This document shows, piece after piece, positions 1-7,705 of a DNA stretch of 14,287 bases (position 1 is the stretch's first letter; every line of letters begins with the position of its first letter). Location of the stretch: the NCBI GenBank assembly GCA_031289625.1, contig JAITPB010000161.1:1-14287 (forward strand). Reading direction: 5' to 3'. This DNA comes from Clostridiales bacterium (GTDB lineage: Bacteria > Bacillota > Clostridia > Lachnospirales > WQUN01). The notes under the pieces are model-generated. The model was given only the letters and a program-made list of their open reading frames with translations, was not told the DNA's origin and did not search any database. The translations under genes were made by a program, and so were the position numbers.

Positions 1-558
1 GATACTTCCCTGTTTGTGGCGGGCAAGGCGGCGTTCAGCTTGATCCGTCTCAGCCAATTTGGAATCTTTCAAGACGCCATGGCGGATGAATTGGCCTTGA
101 CTCATCTGCCCATCGGTCAAAACAAAGCGCTCGCGATTCAGCCCTTACAGGTTCTTGCTGTCAGCCAGTGGACACAGCATCCTGACGCGGCCGCTCTCCT
201 AATCAATTTTTTAGCCGCCGACGCCCAGGCAGGTGAAGCGCTGGGCGCGGATTCCGGCATACCTTGTTCCCCCGCCGTGCGTTCCGCCATTGCAGCGGCC
301 AGCGCCAACGCGAATCAATTACTCTACGCGTATTACGGCCAGGCGGCGGAAAGAATGGTGACGCCGGAGCCTAGTCTGCCGAACGAGACGGAGTTCATCA
401 ACGGCCTGAAAGCCATCGGCCAAAGCCTCGGGGCGGGTCAGTCTACCCGCGTCCAAGCCGCTCAGCAACTGTACGCGTTGATCCAGGGTTTGCAAAGTAC
501 GATCACCAACGAATTGCCGGGGCGATTGCCGGGGCGATTGCCCCGGGCGACTGCGTAA
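1..558 (+). CDS. ABC transporter solute-binding protein, C-terminal part (5' end outside window)
   Basis: The frame is open from base 1 and ends at TAA 556-558, giving 185 residues of an incomplete protein. The visible part matches the C-terminal lobe of family 1 extracellular solute-binding proteins. It starts with the GKAAF segment typical of this fold. A loop ending in a Pro-Ile-Gly stretch follows, then LAVSQWTQHPDAAALLINFL, the usual helix before the hinge, and a Gly-Ile-Pro (SGIP) motif near residue 82. Such proteins capture sugars or similar solutes outside the membrane for an ABC permease. The signal peptide, any permease genes and the ligand cannot be judged because upstream sequence is missing. 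The last dozen residues (GRLPGRLPRATA) come from a 12-bp tandem repeat and look like a late addition to the C-terminus. Family call fairly sure; substrate unknown. Confidence 0.8.
   Translation, partial: DTSLFVAGKAAFSLIRLSQFGIFQDAMADELALTHLPIGQNKALAIQPLQVLAVSQWTQHPDAAALLINFLAADAQAGEALGADSGIPCSPAVRSAIAAASANANQLLYAYYGQAAERMVTPEPSLPNETEFINGLKAIGQSLGAGQSTRVQAAQQLYALIQGLQSTITNELPGRLPGRLPRATA
513..548 (+). repeat. 12-bp tandem repeat at the 3' end of the solute-binding protein gene
   Basis: The unit ATTGCCGGGGCG occurs at 513-524 and again at 525-536. A third diverged copy starts at 537 (ATTGCCCC...). Being 12 bp it keeps the frame and encodes the Gly-Arg-Leu-Pro repeat at the protein end. It probably arose by replication slippage. 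Confidence 0.75.
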
Positions 559-572
559 TAACGATGTTCTCA

Positions 573-602
573 TTGAAATATCTTGCCGCTGCGTGTTATA
601 GT
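573..602 (+). promoter_or_regulatory. sigma-A-like promoter for the UPF0210 - pepD - AI-2E genes
   Basis: TTGAAA at 573-578 and TATAGT at 597-602 are separated by 18 bp. They lie between the stop of the solute-binding protein and the UPF0210 start at 627. The predicted transcript would start near 609, just upstream of the ribosome site. This suggests the three downstream genes are not simply read through from the ABC transporter gene. Visual match only. Confidence 0.5.
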
Positions 603-626
603 ATAAGCGCGGAAGGATGTGAAGGA

Positions 627-1985
627 ATGATTTCCCACCGGGAAGTATTGGAAACCAATCAAATGATCTCGGAAGCAAACCTGGACGTGCGCACAATCAC
701 CATGGGCATCAGTCTGCTGGACTGTGCGGACGGGGATATCAAACGCTTTAATGAGAAGATTTATGATAAAATTACGGCAACGGCGCGGGATCTCGTGCGT
801 GTGGGCGAAGACATCAGCAAACAGTACGGCGTCCCCATCGTGAACAAACGAATTTCCGTGACGCCCATCGCCGTCGCCGCGGCGGGCTGCCGGGCGGATT
901 CGTACGTCAGCTGCGCGGAGGCGATGGATCGCGCGGCGAAAGAGACCGGCGTCAATTTTATCGGCGGCTTCTCCGCGCTTATGCAAAAAGGCAGAACAGA
1001 ATCGGATAAGGTTCTCGTCCGATCTATTCCGGCGGCCCTGGCCGCGACAGATCGAGTCTGCTCTTCCATCAACGCGGCTTCCTCCCGAAGCGGCATCAAT
1101 ATGAATGCAGTGCGGAAAATGGGCCATATTATTAAAGAGATGGCGTACTTAACGCGGGAATCCAACTCTATTGCGTGCGCTAAGTTTGTCGTGTTCTGCA
1201 ACGCCGTAGAAGATAATCCCTTTATGGCGGGCGCGTTTCATGGCGTGGGGGAGCGGGACGCCGCGATCAATGTGGGCGTCAGCGGGCCGGGCGTTGTAAA
1301 ACGCGCCTTGGAAGAAGCCCGGGGCGCTGATTTTGAAACCCTGTGCGAGGCGATCAAAAAGACCGCGTTTAAAATCACGCGGGTCGGCCAGTTGGTCGCG
1401 CAGGAAGCCTCCCAGCGCTTGGGCGTCGCTTTCGGCAGTATTGATCTGTCATTGGCGCCGACGCCCGCCGTGAACGACAGCGTCGCGGAAATTTTGCAGG
1501 AAATGGGCTTAGAGCATCCCGGTGCGCCAGGCACAACAGCGGCTATCGCGATTTTAAATGATAACGTCAAAAAAGGCGGCATCATGGCTTCGTCCTATGT
1601 GGGTGGCTTGAGCGGCGCTTTTATCCCGGTCAGTGAGGATCACGGGATGATAGAGGCGGCGCGGATCGGCGCGCTGACGCTGGAAAAATTGGAAGCTATG
1701 ACCTGTGTGTGTTCCGTGGGCTTGGATATGATCGCGATTCCCGGCGACACACCGGCGGAAACCATTTCCGGCGTCATTGCCGATGAAATGGCGATTGGCA
1801 TGATCAACCAAAAAACCACCGCCGTGCGGATCATCCCCGTTTTCGGAAAAAATGTGGGTGATATGGTGGAGTTCGGCGGGCTTTTGGGCAGTGCGCCCGT
1901 CATGCCGGTCAACCCGTATTCCTGCGTCGATTTTATCCGGCGCGGCGGCCGCGTCCCCGCGCCGATTCACAGCTTTAAAAATTAG
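627..1985 (+). CDS. UPF0210 / PFL family (DUF711) protein
   Basis: This 452-residue protein matches the UPF0210 (DUF711, 'PFL family') proteins in length and sequence from its first residues (MISHREVLETNQMI). Conserved-looking blocks include the segment around SSINAASSRSGINM, the Gly/Ser-rich GGIMASSYVGGLSGAF, and the C-terminal GLDMIAIPGDTPAETISG. No signal peptide or membrane segment is seen, so it is probably cytoplasmic. The biochemical role of the family is not established; the PFL name reflects structural resemblance to pyruvate formate-lyase-type barrels. ATG 627 is chosen over upstream in-frame codons because it has purine-rich ribosome sites (GGAAGG at 611, GAAGGA at 621) and fits the family length; an earlier start at 564 would place the promoter inside the gene. 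The ACT-domain (UPF0237) gene that often precedes this family is not present here. PepD follows 25 bp later. Confidence 0.9.
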   Translation: MISHREVLETNQMISEANLDVRTITMGISLLDCADGDIKRFNEKIYDKITATARDLVRVGEDISKQYGVPIVNKRISVTPIAVAAAGCRADSYVSCAEAMDRAAKETGVNFIGGFSALMQKGRTESDKVLVRSIPAALAATDRVCSSINAASSRSGINMNAVRKMGHIIKEMAYLTRESNSIACAKFVVFCNAVEDNPFMAGAFHGVGERDAAINVGVSGPGVVKRALEEARGADFETLCEAIKKTAFKITRVGQLVAQEASQRLGVAFGSIDLSLAPTPAVNDSVAEILQEMGLEHPGAPGTTAAIAILNDNVKKGGIMASSYVGGLSGAFIPVSEDHGMIEAARIGALTLEKLEAMTCVCSVGLDMIAIPGDTPAETISGVIADEMAIGMINQKTTAVRIIPVFGKNVGDMVEFGGLLGSAPVMPVNPYSCVDFIRRGGRVPAPIHSFKN

Positions 1986-2010
1986 AAAGAATAGAAGGGG
2001 GGAAACCGCT

Positions 2011-3465
2011 GTGGTGTTGGACAATCTGGAACCGCGCGGCGTGTTTTATTTTTTTGAGGAAATCAGCAAAATCCCCAGAGGCTCCGGCCATGAGGCGCGG
2101 ATCGGCGAATGGATCTATGATCTGGCGCGTTCCAAGGGCCTATGGGCGTCGCGGGATACCGTTCACAATGTTCTGGTGAAAAAGCCTGGAACGCCAGGAT
2201 ATGAAAAAGCCGCGCCATTGATTCTGCAAGGACACGTGGATATGGTCTGCGAAAAAAATAAAGATACGGTTCACAATTTTTTGACCGATCCCATTCACTT
2301 GAAAATCGACGGTGATTTTATTTACGCGGACGGAACTACGCTGGGCGCGGACAACGGCGTTGCGGTCGCCATGAACCTCGCGTTGATGACGGCGGAAGAC
2401 GTACCGCACCCGCCGCTGGAATTGCTTTTTACAACGAATGAGGAAACCGGCATGAACGGCGCGGAGTCGATCGAGGCCAGCCTTCTGCAAGGCCGCCGGC
2501 TGATCAATCTGGATTCGGAAGTGGAAGGCGAATTTTGCACGAGCTGCGCGGGCGGCCTCAAAACGGTCGTGACTTTGCCTGCGCGCAAGCAGGCGCTGCC
2601 GGACATGTCCGCCGTTTACGCGTTGCGCGTCAAAGGCTTAAAGGGCGGCCACTCCGGCATGGAAATCGATAAAGAGCGGGCCAACAGCAACCATCTCTTG
2701 GGAAGAACATTGCTCGCCCTCTCAAAAAATCTGCGGTTTTCTCTGATTTCCGTCAGCGGCGGGCTGAAAATAAACGCAATCCCACGGGAATCGGAGGCGA
2801 TCCTCGGTTTTCAGCGGGATGATTATAAAAAAGCCGCCACGATTGTGACGGCGCAGGCGGAGATGTTCCGCCGCGAATACCGCGCGAGCGATCCGGCGGT
2901 GCAGCTGGAACTGGCGCTGGCGCTGGACAGCCAAGCCAGCAAGGCGTTTGCGTCGGACGCCTTGCAAAAAGTTTTGGCGCTTCTGCTGCTGACGCCCATC
3001 GGCGTGCAAGCGATGAGCCTGGATCTCCCCGGACTGGTGGAGACGTCTAACAACTTGGGCGTAGTCAGCACGGAGGACAGCGCGATCCTGTTCAGCAATC
3101 AAATCCGCAGTTCCGTGACGTCCCGAAAATATGCGGTGCGCGATCAGCTTCACTTGCTGGCCACCGTCGTTGGCGCTAAAGTGCAGACCACAGGCGATTA
3201 TCCGGAATGGGAATATCAGCCGCAGTCCGCGCTGCGCGAAACGCTGCTGAACCTGTTTGAAAAGAAATACAGCCGCAAAGCCAAACTGACGGCCACGCAC
3301 GCGGGGCTGGAATGCGGCCTGTTCGCAAAAAAATGGCCGGGCGTGGAGCTGATCTCTTTTGGGCCGGATCTTTTTGACGTGCATACGCCGGATGAACATA
3401 TGAGCATTTCTTCTGTCGCGCGGGTATGGGATTTTTTGCTGGACGCCTTAAAAGAACTGGGATAA
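2011..3465 (+). CDS. pepD: Aminoacyl-histidine dipeptidase, M20C metallopeptidase (PepD-like)
   Basis: This 484-residue protein is the size of bacterial PepD (about 485). PepD is a cytosolic two-metal peptidase that cleaves Xaa-His and other dipeptides. All expected metal and catalytic residues are visible: His75 and Asp77 (GHVDMVCE), Asp114 (LGADNG), the Glu144-Glu145 pair (TTNEETG), Asp168 (INLDSE) and His458 (DVHTPDEH). The lid or dimerisation domain occupies roughly residues 185-390. The start is GTG 2011, 8 bp after a strong GAAGGGGGG ribosome site at 1994-2002; a second GTG follows directly at 2014. The same frame is open upstream to 1852, but that stretch lies inside the UPF0210 gene and has no family resemblance. 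It is probably co-transcribed with UPF0210 (25 bp) and the AI-2E gene (27 bp). Nothing looks damaged. Confidence 0.93.
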   Translation: MVLDNLEPRGVFYFFEEISKIPRGSGHEARIGEWIYDLARSKGLWASRDTVHNVLVKKPGTPGYEKAAPLILQGHVDMVCEKNKDTVHNFLTDPIHLKIDGDFIYADGTTLGADNGVAVAMNLALMTAEDVPHPPLELLFTTNEETGMNGAESIEASLLQGRRLINLDSEVEGEFCTSCAGGLKTVVTLPARKQALPDMSAVYALRVKGLKGGHSGMEIDKERANSNHLLGRTLLALSKNLRFSLISVSGGLKINAIPRESEAILGFQRDDYKKAATIVTAQAEMFRREYRASDPAVQLELALALDSQASKAFASDALQKVLALLLLTPIGVQAMSLDLPGLVETSNNLGVVSTEDSAILFSNQIRSSVTSRKYAVRDQLHLLATVVGAKVQTTGDYPEWEYQPQSALRETLLNLFEKKYSRKAKLTATHAGLECGLFAKKWPGVELISFGPDLFDVHTPDEHMSISSVARVWDFLLDALKELG

Positions 3466-3492
3466 AAAATTCTCAACATAAACCGAGACGGA

Positions 3493-4731
3493 ATGATGTT
3501 TGTGAAACTGCCATGGAACCAAAAATATCTTGTCATCGGCTTTCACGCGCTGGCGATGTTTGGCGCGATGTACGCGCTGAAGCTGCTGCTGGACGGGGCG
3601 GCTTATATCCTCGCCAGTCTGCCGGATTTTTTGCAAAACGCCGCCGCGTTTTTCGGCTGGCTGTTTGACGCTTTTTCGCCGCTGCTGATAGGCTTGGTGA
3701 TTGCGTATCTGTTAGATCCCGCCGTGGATTTTTTTCAAAACGCCTATGACGGCCAGAAAATATTTTTGGGGAGATCCGCCCAAAAAAAGCCCGCCCTGTT
3801 TAAGCGGCGGACAGCTGGGACGATCCTTACGGTTCTGACGGCCATCCTCGTGATGGCCGCTTTCATTGGCTGGACAGCGCATAAGCTCCACGTCCAGCGC
3901 GATTTCCTCTCGGCTCTGGCCGACGCCGCGGACAAAAGCCGCAACCAATTTTCTGAAACATACACCGGGTTTCAGGTGAAACTGCGTGAGATTGGCTTGC
4001 TGCAATTTTTGTCCGGCTACTTGACGCAGATCATCAACAGCGTCGCCTTGTTTTTGCAAAGCTTGATCAGCGGGGCGCTGGCATCGCTCACATCCGCCGG
4101 CAGCAGCATCGTCCATTTCGCGTTCGGGTTGCTCGTGGCGTTTTATCTGATGCGCAGCAAAGTGGAATTGCTGCATGGCCTGAATGATCTCATCGCCGTT
4201 TTTTTGCCCGGGCGTTTCCGCAAGCGTTTGCGGAACGCCGTGGGCGATGTGCATCACATTTTATACGGCTATATTCGCGGACAGTTGATAGACGCGCTGA
4301 TCATGGCGCTTTTGATTTCCTGCTGGCTGTCCATTATTGGCGTGGACTTCGCGGTGATCATCGGTGTTTTCACCGGCTTTTCCAACATTATTCCATATTT
4401 CGGCGCGTTTTTTGGCTTGTTGCTGTCCGTGGCGGTAGCGTTTTTAAGCGGAGATCCCATGAAAGCCGTTTACGCTGGCGTGGGCGTTCTGGTTCTGCAG
4501 CAAATTGACGGCATGGTGATCAACCCGAGAATCGTCGGCAAAAATGTGGAGCTAAGCCCGCTCTGCGTCATACTGGCGCTGTCCGCCGCAAGCTCGCTGT
4601 TCGGAATCGCCGGGATGATTTTGGCCGTTCCGGTGTGCGCGATCGCCAAATTGTTTTTGGCGCGGTACATTGCCTATAAAAAAGCCGGGAATCCAGAAAA
4701 TGAGAATCAAGAAAATGAGAATCAAGATTGA
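3493..4731 (+). CDS. AI-2E / PerM family integral membrane transporter
   Basis: This is a 412-residue polytopic membrane protein. Hydrophobic segments lie near residues 12-33, 60-78, 108-128, 175-222, 264-292, 298-318, 325-337 and 355-392. The C-terminal half carries the AI-2E/PerM signatures: YIRGQLIDALIMA (260-272), NIIPYFG (298-304), INPRIVGK (343-350) and LFGIAGMILAVP (369-380). Family members include the autoinducer-2 exporter TqsA and Na+/H+ antiporters, so the substrate cannot be read from sequence. The start is one of two adjacent ATGs (3493, 3496), with only a weak GAGACGG upstream, so translation may be coupled to pepD 27 bp before. The tail is unusual: hydrophilic ENENQENENQD, encoded by a 15-bp tandem repeat. 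The last 10 bp overlap the convergent MORN gene. The family is secure; the function is not. Confidence 0.88.
   Translation: MMFVKLPWNQKYLVIGFHALAMFGAMYALKLLLDGAAYILASLPDFLQNAAAFFGWLFDAFSPLLIGLVIAYLLDPAVDFFQNAYDGQKIFLGRSAQKKPALFKRRTAGTILTVLTAILVMAAFIGWTAHKLHVQRDFLSALADAADKSRNQFSETYTGFQVKLREIGLLQFLSGYLTQIINSVALFLQSLISGALASLTSAGSSIVHFAFGLLVAFYLMRSKVELLHGLNDLIAVFLPGRFRKRLRNAVGDVHHILYGYIRGQLIDALIMALLISCWLSIIGVDFAVIIGVFTGFSNIIPYFGAFFGLLLSVAVAFLSGDPMKAVYAGVGVLVLQQIDGMVINPRIVGKNVELSPLCVILALSAASSLFGIAGMILAVPVCAIAKLFLARYIAYKKAGNPENENQENENQD
4696..4725 (+). repeat. 15-bp perfect tandem repeat at the AI-2E gene 3' end
   Basis: GAAAATGAGAATCAA occurs twice in a row (4696-4710, 4711-4725) and encodes ENENQ-ENENQ. 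The second copy contains the stop codon (4722-4724, minus strand) of the convergent MORN gene, so the repeat lies exactly at the tail-to-tail junction. Confidence 0.85.
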
Positions 4732-6020
4732 TGCCGCAGGTTCGCCAGCTCAATGCTTCCGCGATACGCACCGCCGTTATCCAGCGGCGGCGGAAAAACT
4801 TCCACCTTCCGCACGGTACGCGGCTCAAACGATATCCATGCTTCCGTCCAGACATCCTGCGCGGCGGGCGTAACGCTTCCCACTTCTTGCCAGCCCGCGC
4901 CTTCCGAGTACACGAAAACGCGCCAGTTTTGATTCAACGCCTTCGCGCCGATATCAGGTATATCACCGGAGGCCGGATGCAAATAAAATCGCAGGGTAAA
5001 ACCAACGCAATTGGGGAGAGCGTCGTGTACCAAAAGCGGATAATCCGTCCAGACCCGCCCGTCCTCCAGGCTCATTTCTTCCGTCTCATCGGCCCAGCCG
5101 CAGTTCAGGACGATTTGCCCGCATTCAAACTGGCCTTCCCAAACGTCGCCGTTAGCCCACATAATTTTTCCGTGGCCTGTGCGCTCGCCGCCGGCAAATT
5201 CGCCCAGGTAGACATTGCCGCCGGGCCAGGAAATTTTTCCGTTCCCTTGAGGTATATCGCGGACAAAATCCCCTTCATATACTGTACCGTCCGCATAAGC
5301 CATCTCTCCCGCGCCGGATCGAAGCCCCTGCCAGAACTCGCCTTCATACGCGCCGCCGTCCGCGTATAACATTGTGCCTATGCCGGATGGGTTGCTGTCT
5401 TCAAAATTCCCCTCGTACACGTCCCCATTGGCGAAGGCATAGCGTCCCGGCCCACTCTTTTTTCCATTTTTCCATGTCCCGCTGTAATGTTCGCCGTTTC
5501 CATAGAGCATAAAGCCCTGGCCATTCATCACGCCGTCCTTCCAGGCGCCTTCGTAAAAAGCGCCGTTCTCTTCCGGCCAAGTCATGGTTCCTTCTCCGTC
5601 TGGCAAGCCGTTTAAAAACGCGCCGGAATAAACGCGGCCATCCGCTTTTTGGAGAATTCCCTCTCTCGCCAGCAGGCCGTCGCGAAAAACGCCTTTCAGC
5701 ACGTCCCCCTCTGATAAAATTTCGGATTCCCGCGTTACGGTAAACACGCCGTTTCCCTCCGGCGCCTTATTTTCCCACATGCCGGAATATTTTCCATCCA
5801 CAAAAAACGCGTTGGTTATGTAAATGTAGTCCACGCCGTAGACCCATTCCTTTATTTCCACAGGCAGTGAAGGTTCAGGCAGCAGCTCGCTGGAGGAAAA
5901 AGAGGGTACGACACGGCTTCGCGCCGCGTCGTACAGCAGAATCGCCACGATAAAGGCTATGCAAACAACGCCGATAAAAACATTGACCCATTCTTGTTTC
6001 ACGACAATCAACTCAATCAT
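4722..6020 (-). CDS. Membrane-anchored MORN-repeat protein
   Basis: This 432-residue protein has one N-terminal membrane segment (about residues 11-30) followed by a charged DAARSR stretch, and then an extracytoplasmic or linker region. From about residue 78 to 300 there are roughly nine or ten MORN units. They have the Y-x-G-x-[FW]-x-x-G-x-x-x-G-x-G pattern; examples are YSGAFLNGLPDGEG (131-144), YEGAWKDGVMNGQG and YEGEFWQGLRSGAG. MORN units form an elongated beta-meander, often a scaffold or membrane-binding surface. The C-terminal 130 residues are not MORN. They are beta-rich with many aromatics and may form a small sandwich domain that I cannot name. ATG 6020 has no clear ribosome site; a GTG at codon 7 is possible. 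The 3' end overlaps the AI-2E gene by 10 bp. No function can be assigned; a cell-surface role is inference. Confidence 0.8.
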   Translation of the reverse strand: MIELIVVKQEWVNVFIGVVCIAFIVAILLYDAARSRVVPSFSSSELLPEPSLPVEIKEWVYGVDYIYITNAFFVDGKYSGMWENKAPEGNGVFTVTRESEILSEGDVLKGVFRDGLLAREGILQKADGRVYSGAFLNGLPDGEGTMTWPEENGAFYEGAWKDGVMNGQGFMLYGNGEHYSGTWKNGKKSGPGRYAFANGDVYEGNFEDSNPSGIGTMLYADGGAYEGEFWQGLRSGAGEMAYADGTVYEGDFVRDIPQGNGKISWPGGNVYLGEFAGGERTGHGKIMWANGDVWEGQFECGQIVLNCGWADETEEMSLEDGRVWTDYPLLVHDALPNCVGFTLRFYLHPASGDIPDIGAKALNQNWRVFVYSEGAGWQEVGSVTPAAQDVWTEAWISFEPRTVRKVEVFPPPLDNGGAYRGSIELANLRHQS

Positions 6021-6035
6021 TTAAATTTGCCAATC

Positions 6036-6063
6036 GCGGGCAGTCAAAGACGCCCCTACGGGC
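6036..6063. repeat. Possible short dispersed intergenic repeat
   Basis: The 57-bp gap between the MORN and solute-binding genes holds GCGGGCAGTC, then AAAGACGCCCCTACGGGC. It resembles the start of the palindrome near 8421 (GCGGGCAGAC ... GCCGCCTCTAC). The G+C-rich 'GGGCAG...CCCCTAC' layout looks like a small dispersed element, but two imperfect copies in one window are weak evidence. Confidence 0.3.
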
Positions 6064-6077
6064 AAAAAGGCCGCCCT

Positions 6078-7433
6078 TTATGGTAAAATGGCTATGATGG
6101 CCTGATGCGCCTCGTCCAGCGCTGTTTGCGGATCTTTCGCGCCTTCTAAGGCCGTGGTCAGCGACTGGCTCAGAGCTTCTTCGATCTGCCGCCATTCGGG
6201 GACGCGAGGCTGAAAGCCGGAGACGGCTGTCTCCAAATTTTTTTCCAGGAAGGGCAAGTAAGGCAGCTGTTCGATCAGCGCGGGATTCTGAAACCCTGAA
6301 ACCCGAATGGGATCGCGGCCAGCCAGCACGATCTGCTCTTCGTTGGCCTTGCTGGAAACCGCCTGGATGATTTCAAAAGCCAGATCCGTATACTTCGCGT
6401 TAGACGGTATGGCCATCATCCAGCCCGATAAAGCGGAAGCCTGCCTCTGCTCGCTTGGAAATGGAAGATACGCACATTTTTCCAGCACAGTCGATAGATC
6501 CAGGTTTTCGATTGCACCCGGAACAGCGGCGTCTAGGTACATCGCCGCCCGGCCCAGCCGAAACGAGTTCAGCGCCGCGTCAAAATCGGTTTCGTTTTCT
6601 TCCGGAAACCCCGCAGGTTTGGCGTCTTTTACAAGTTTGCAAAAAAACTCCAGCGCTCTGACAGCTTCGGGAGAATTGACAGCACTTTGCCCGCTGCCGT
6701 CCAGAACCTGTCCGCCAAAAGGATAGAGAAATTGCAGCCACGCGTACACAATGTCAGAACCGGCGGCGCGGCGCGAAACCGCGCCATACAGGCCCTGTTC
6801 GCTGAAATAAACGGCGGCGTCATACATCTCATCCATTGTGGCGGGCGGCTGCATCCCATACAGCTCAAACAAATCCTGCCGAATGGCGAGCGTATTTGTG
6901 GAGGCTCCAAGGGGCAGCGCGTAAAGCTGGCCGTTGTACTTGCACAGATCCAGATACGCGGGTACGATATCGTTGATGTCGTAAGCGGGATCCACGGCAG
7001 ACCCGCTCAACAGAGGATCGAGCGGCAGGAGCGTTCCCTTGCTGGCGAACTCGCATATCCAGGACGCGTCCGCCATGATGATGTCGAAATCGTTTACGCC
7101 GCCGGGCGCAGCGCTGGCCGCCTCTTGTAGTTTACCGTACAATTCGTCGGGCGTGTATTCCTTAAACTCGGCCCGGTCGCCGTATGCTTGCTCTAGGATT
7201 GGCCAGATCGCCTCGAACCAAAAATGATTGGTATAGGCAAACATCAAGTAATCGCTCCGGGTTGAATCCGCTTGCGTCTCCGCTGTATCCAAATCGGATT
7301 GCCCAGATTGATCGGGCCGCTCGTCCGGCTCCTGCGTTTTTTTACCGCAGCCCTGCAAAAAAACGCAGGTCAACGCCGCAAGCAGCCATAGTTTCATCGC
7401 TGTCTTTGCTGTCTTTTTTTTGTGGCGCCGCAT
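6078..7433 (-). CDS. Extracellular solute-binding lipoprotein (family 1, ABC importer)
   Basis: This is a complete solute-binding protein of 451 residues from the chosen start. It has a lysine/arginine-rich N-terminus, a hydrophobic stretch (LWLLAALTCVF) and a lipobox LQGC whose Cys is residue 29. An acidic, disordered linker follows, then the two-lobe binding fold. Typical family 1 traits are the FDIIMADASW segment in the first lobe, YALPLGASTNTLAIRQDL at the hinge, and GRAAMYLDAAVPGA and LSGWMMAIPSNAKYTDLAFE in the second lobe. It would be tethered outside the membrane and feed a sugar-type ABC importer, but no permease or ATPase gene is nearby, so it is an orphan here. ATG 7433 is preferred because AGGTGG (7443-7448) lies 9 bp upstream of it; the same site abuts the ATG at 7442. 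It is the second such protein in the window. The ligand is unknown. Confidence 0.88.
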   Translation of the reverse strand: MRRHKKKTAKTAMKLWLLAALTCVFLQGCGKKTQEPDERPDQSGQSDLDTAETQADSTRSDYLMFAYTNHFWFEAIWPILEQAYGDRAEFKEYTPDELYGKLQEAASAAPGGVNDFDIIMADASWICEFASKGTLLPLDPLLSGSAVDPAYDINDIVPAYLDLCKYNGQLYALPLGASTNTLAIRQDLFELYGMQPPATMDEMYDAAVYFSEQGLYGAVSRRAAGSDIVYAWLQFLYPFGGQVLDGSGQSAVNSPEAVRALEFFCKLVKDAKPAGFPEENETDFDAALNSFRLGRAAMYLDAAVPGAIENLDLSTVLEKCAYLPFPSEQRQASALSGWMMAIPSNAKYTDLAFEIIQAVSSKANEEQIVLAGRDPIRVSGFQNPALIEQLPYLPFLEKNLETAVSGFQPRVPEWRQIEEALSQSLTTALEGAKDPQTALDEAHQAIIAILP

Positions 7434-7464
7434 CTCCCTCATCCACCTTTCTTTTTTATCATTT

Positions 7465-7494
7465 CTTTAACACTACGCCAGTTACTTTAACACT
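7465..7494. promoter_or_regulatory. Direct repeat CTTTAACACT, 20-bp spacing, upstream of the solute-binding lipoprotein gene
   Basis: CTTTAACACT occurs at 7465-7474 and 7485-7494, in the same orientation and exactly 20 bp apart (about two helical turns). It lies 23-61 bp upstream of the lipoprotein start. On the minus strand a weak promoter TTGATT-17-TAAAGT overlaps the distal copy. The layout suits a regulator binding as a tandem dimer. Which regulator is unknown. Confidence 0.4.
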
Positions 7495-7552
7495 TGAGCG
7501 CAAAATAATCAACGCAAAATAGAGGCTTGCATAGATCGAAAACAAACATTTA

Positions 7553-7581
7553 TTGAAAAATTATGCTTAATGCTACATAAT
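7553..7581 (+). promoter_or_regulatory. sigma-A-like promoter for the leader ORF and DUF2271 gene
   Basis: TTGAAA at 7553-7558 and CATAAT at 7576-7581 are separated by exactly 17 bp in an AT-rich stretch. The predicted start near 7588 leaves a leader of about 140 nt before the DUF2271 gene. The leader contains a small ORF with a good ribosome site and a short hairpin (ATACAGCG/CGCTGTAT, about 7648-7673). Confidence 0.55.
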
Positions 7582-7600
7582 GAGGCCGAGGGTGATTGAA

Positions 7601-7705
7601 ATGCCTGTTAAACAAGAAGCATTGCAGACGCCTCAATATGCCGCCGGATACAGCGGCGTGGGACGACGCTGTATATGTATCGGAGTTTTTACCGCCCGCG
7701 AATAA
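7601..7705 (+). CDS. Possible 34-residue leader peptide upstream of the DUF2271 gene
   Basis: ATG 7601 is preceded at 6 bp by GAGGGTG (7588-7594), a good ribosome site. The frame runs 34 codons to TAA 7703-7705, ending 21 bp before the DUF2271 start. The peptide begins MPVKQEALQTPQYAAGY and has a Cys-Ile-Cys motif (residues 24-26) near its C-terminus. It matches nothing I recognise. It could be a regulatory leader peptide, a small metal- or flavin-related protein, or chance. The start site is convincing and the coding potential is not proven. The internal hairpin around 7648-7673 could couple its translation to the next gene. Confidence 0.3.
   Translation: MPVKQEALQTPQYAAGYSGVGRRCICIGVFTARE

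Noticed and set aside
564..626. Upstream in-frame extension of the UPF0210 gene (ATG 564)
   Set aside because: It adds 21 residues not found in the family, overlaps the likely promoter (573-602) and has no ribosome site; ATG 627 gives the usual 452 residues.
1852..2010. Upstream open frame continuous with pepD
   Set aside because: It lies inside the UPF0210 coding region in another frame. The strong ribosome site at 1994-2002 and PepD family length point to GTG 2011.
7648..7673. Riboswitch in the DUF2271 leader
   Set aside because: Only one short hairpin is visible; no conserved core of a known riboswitch class could be recognised.
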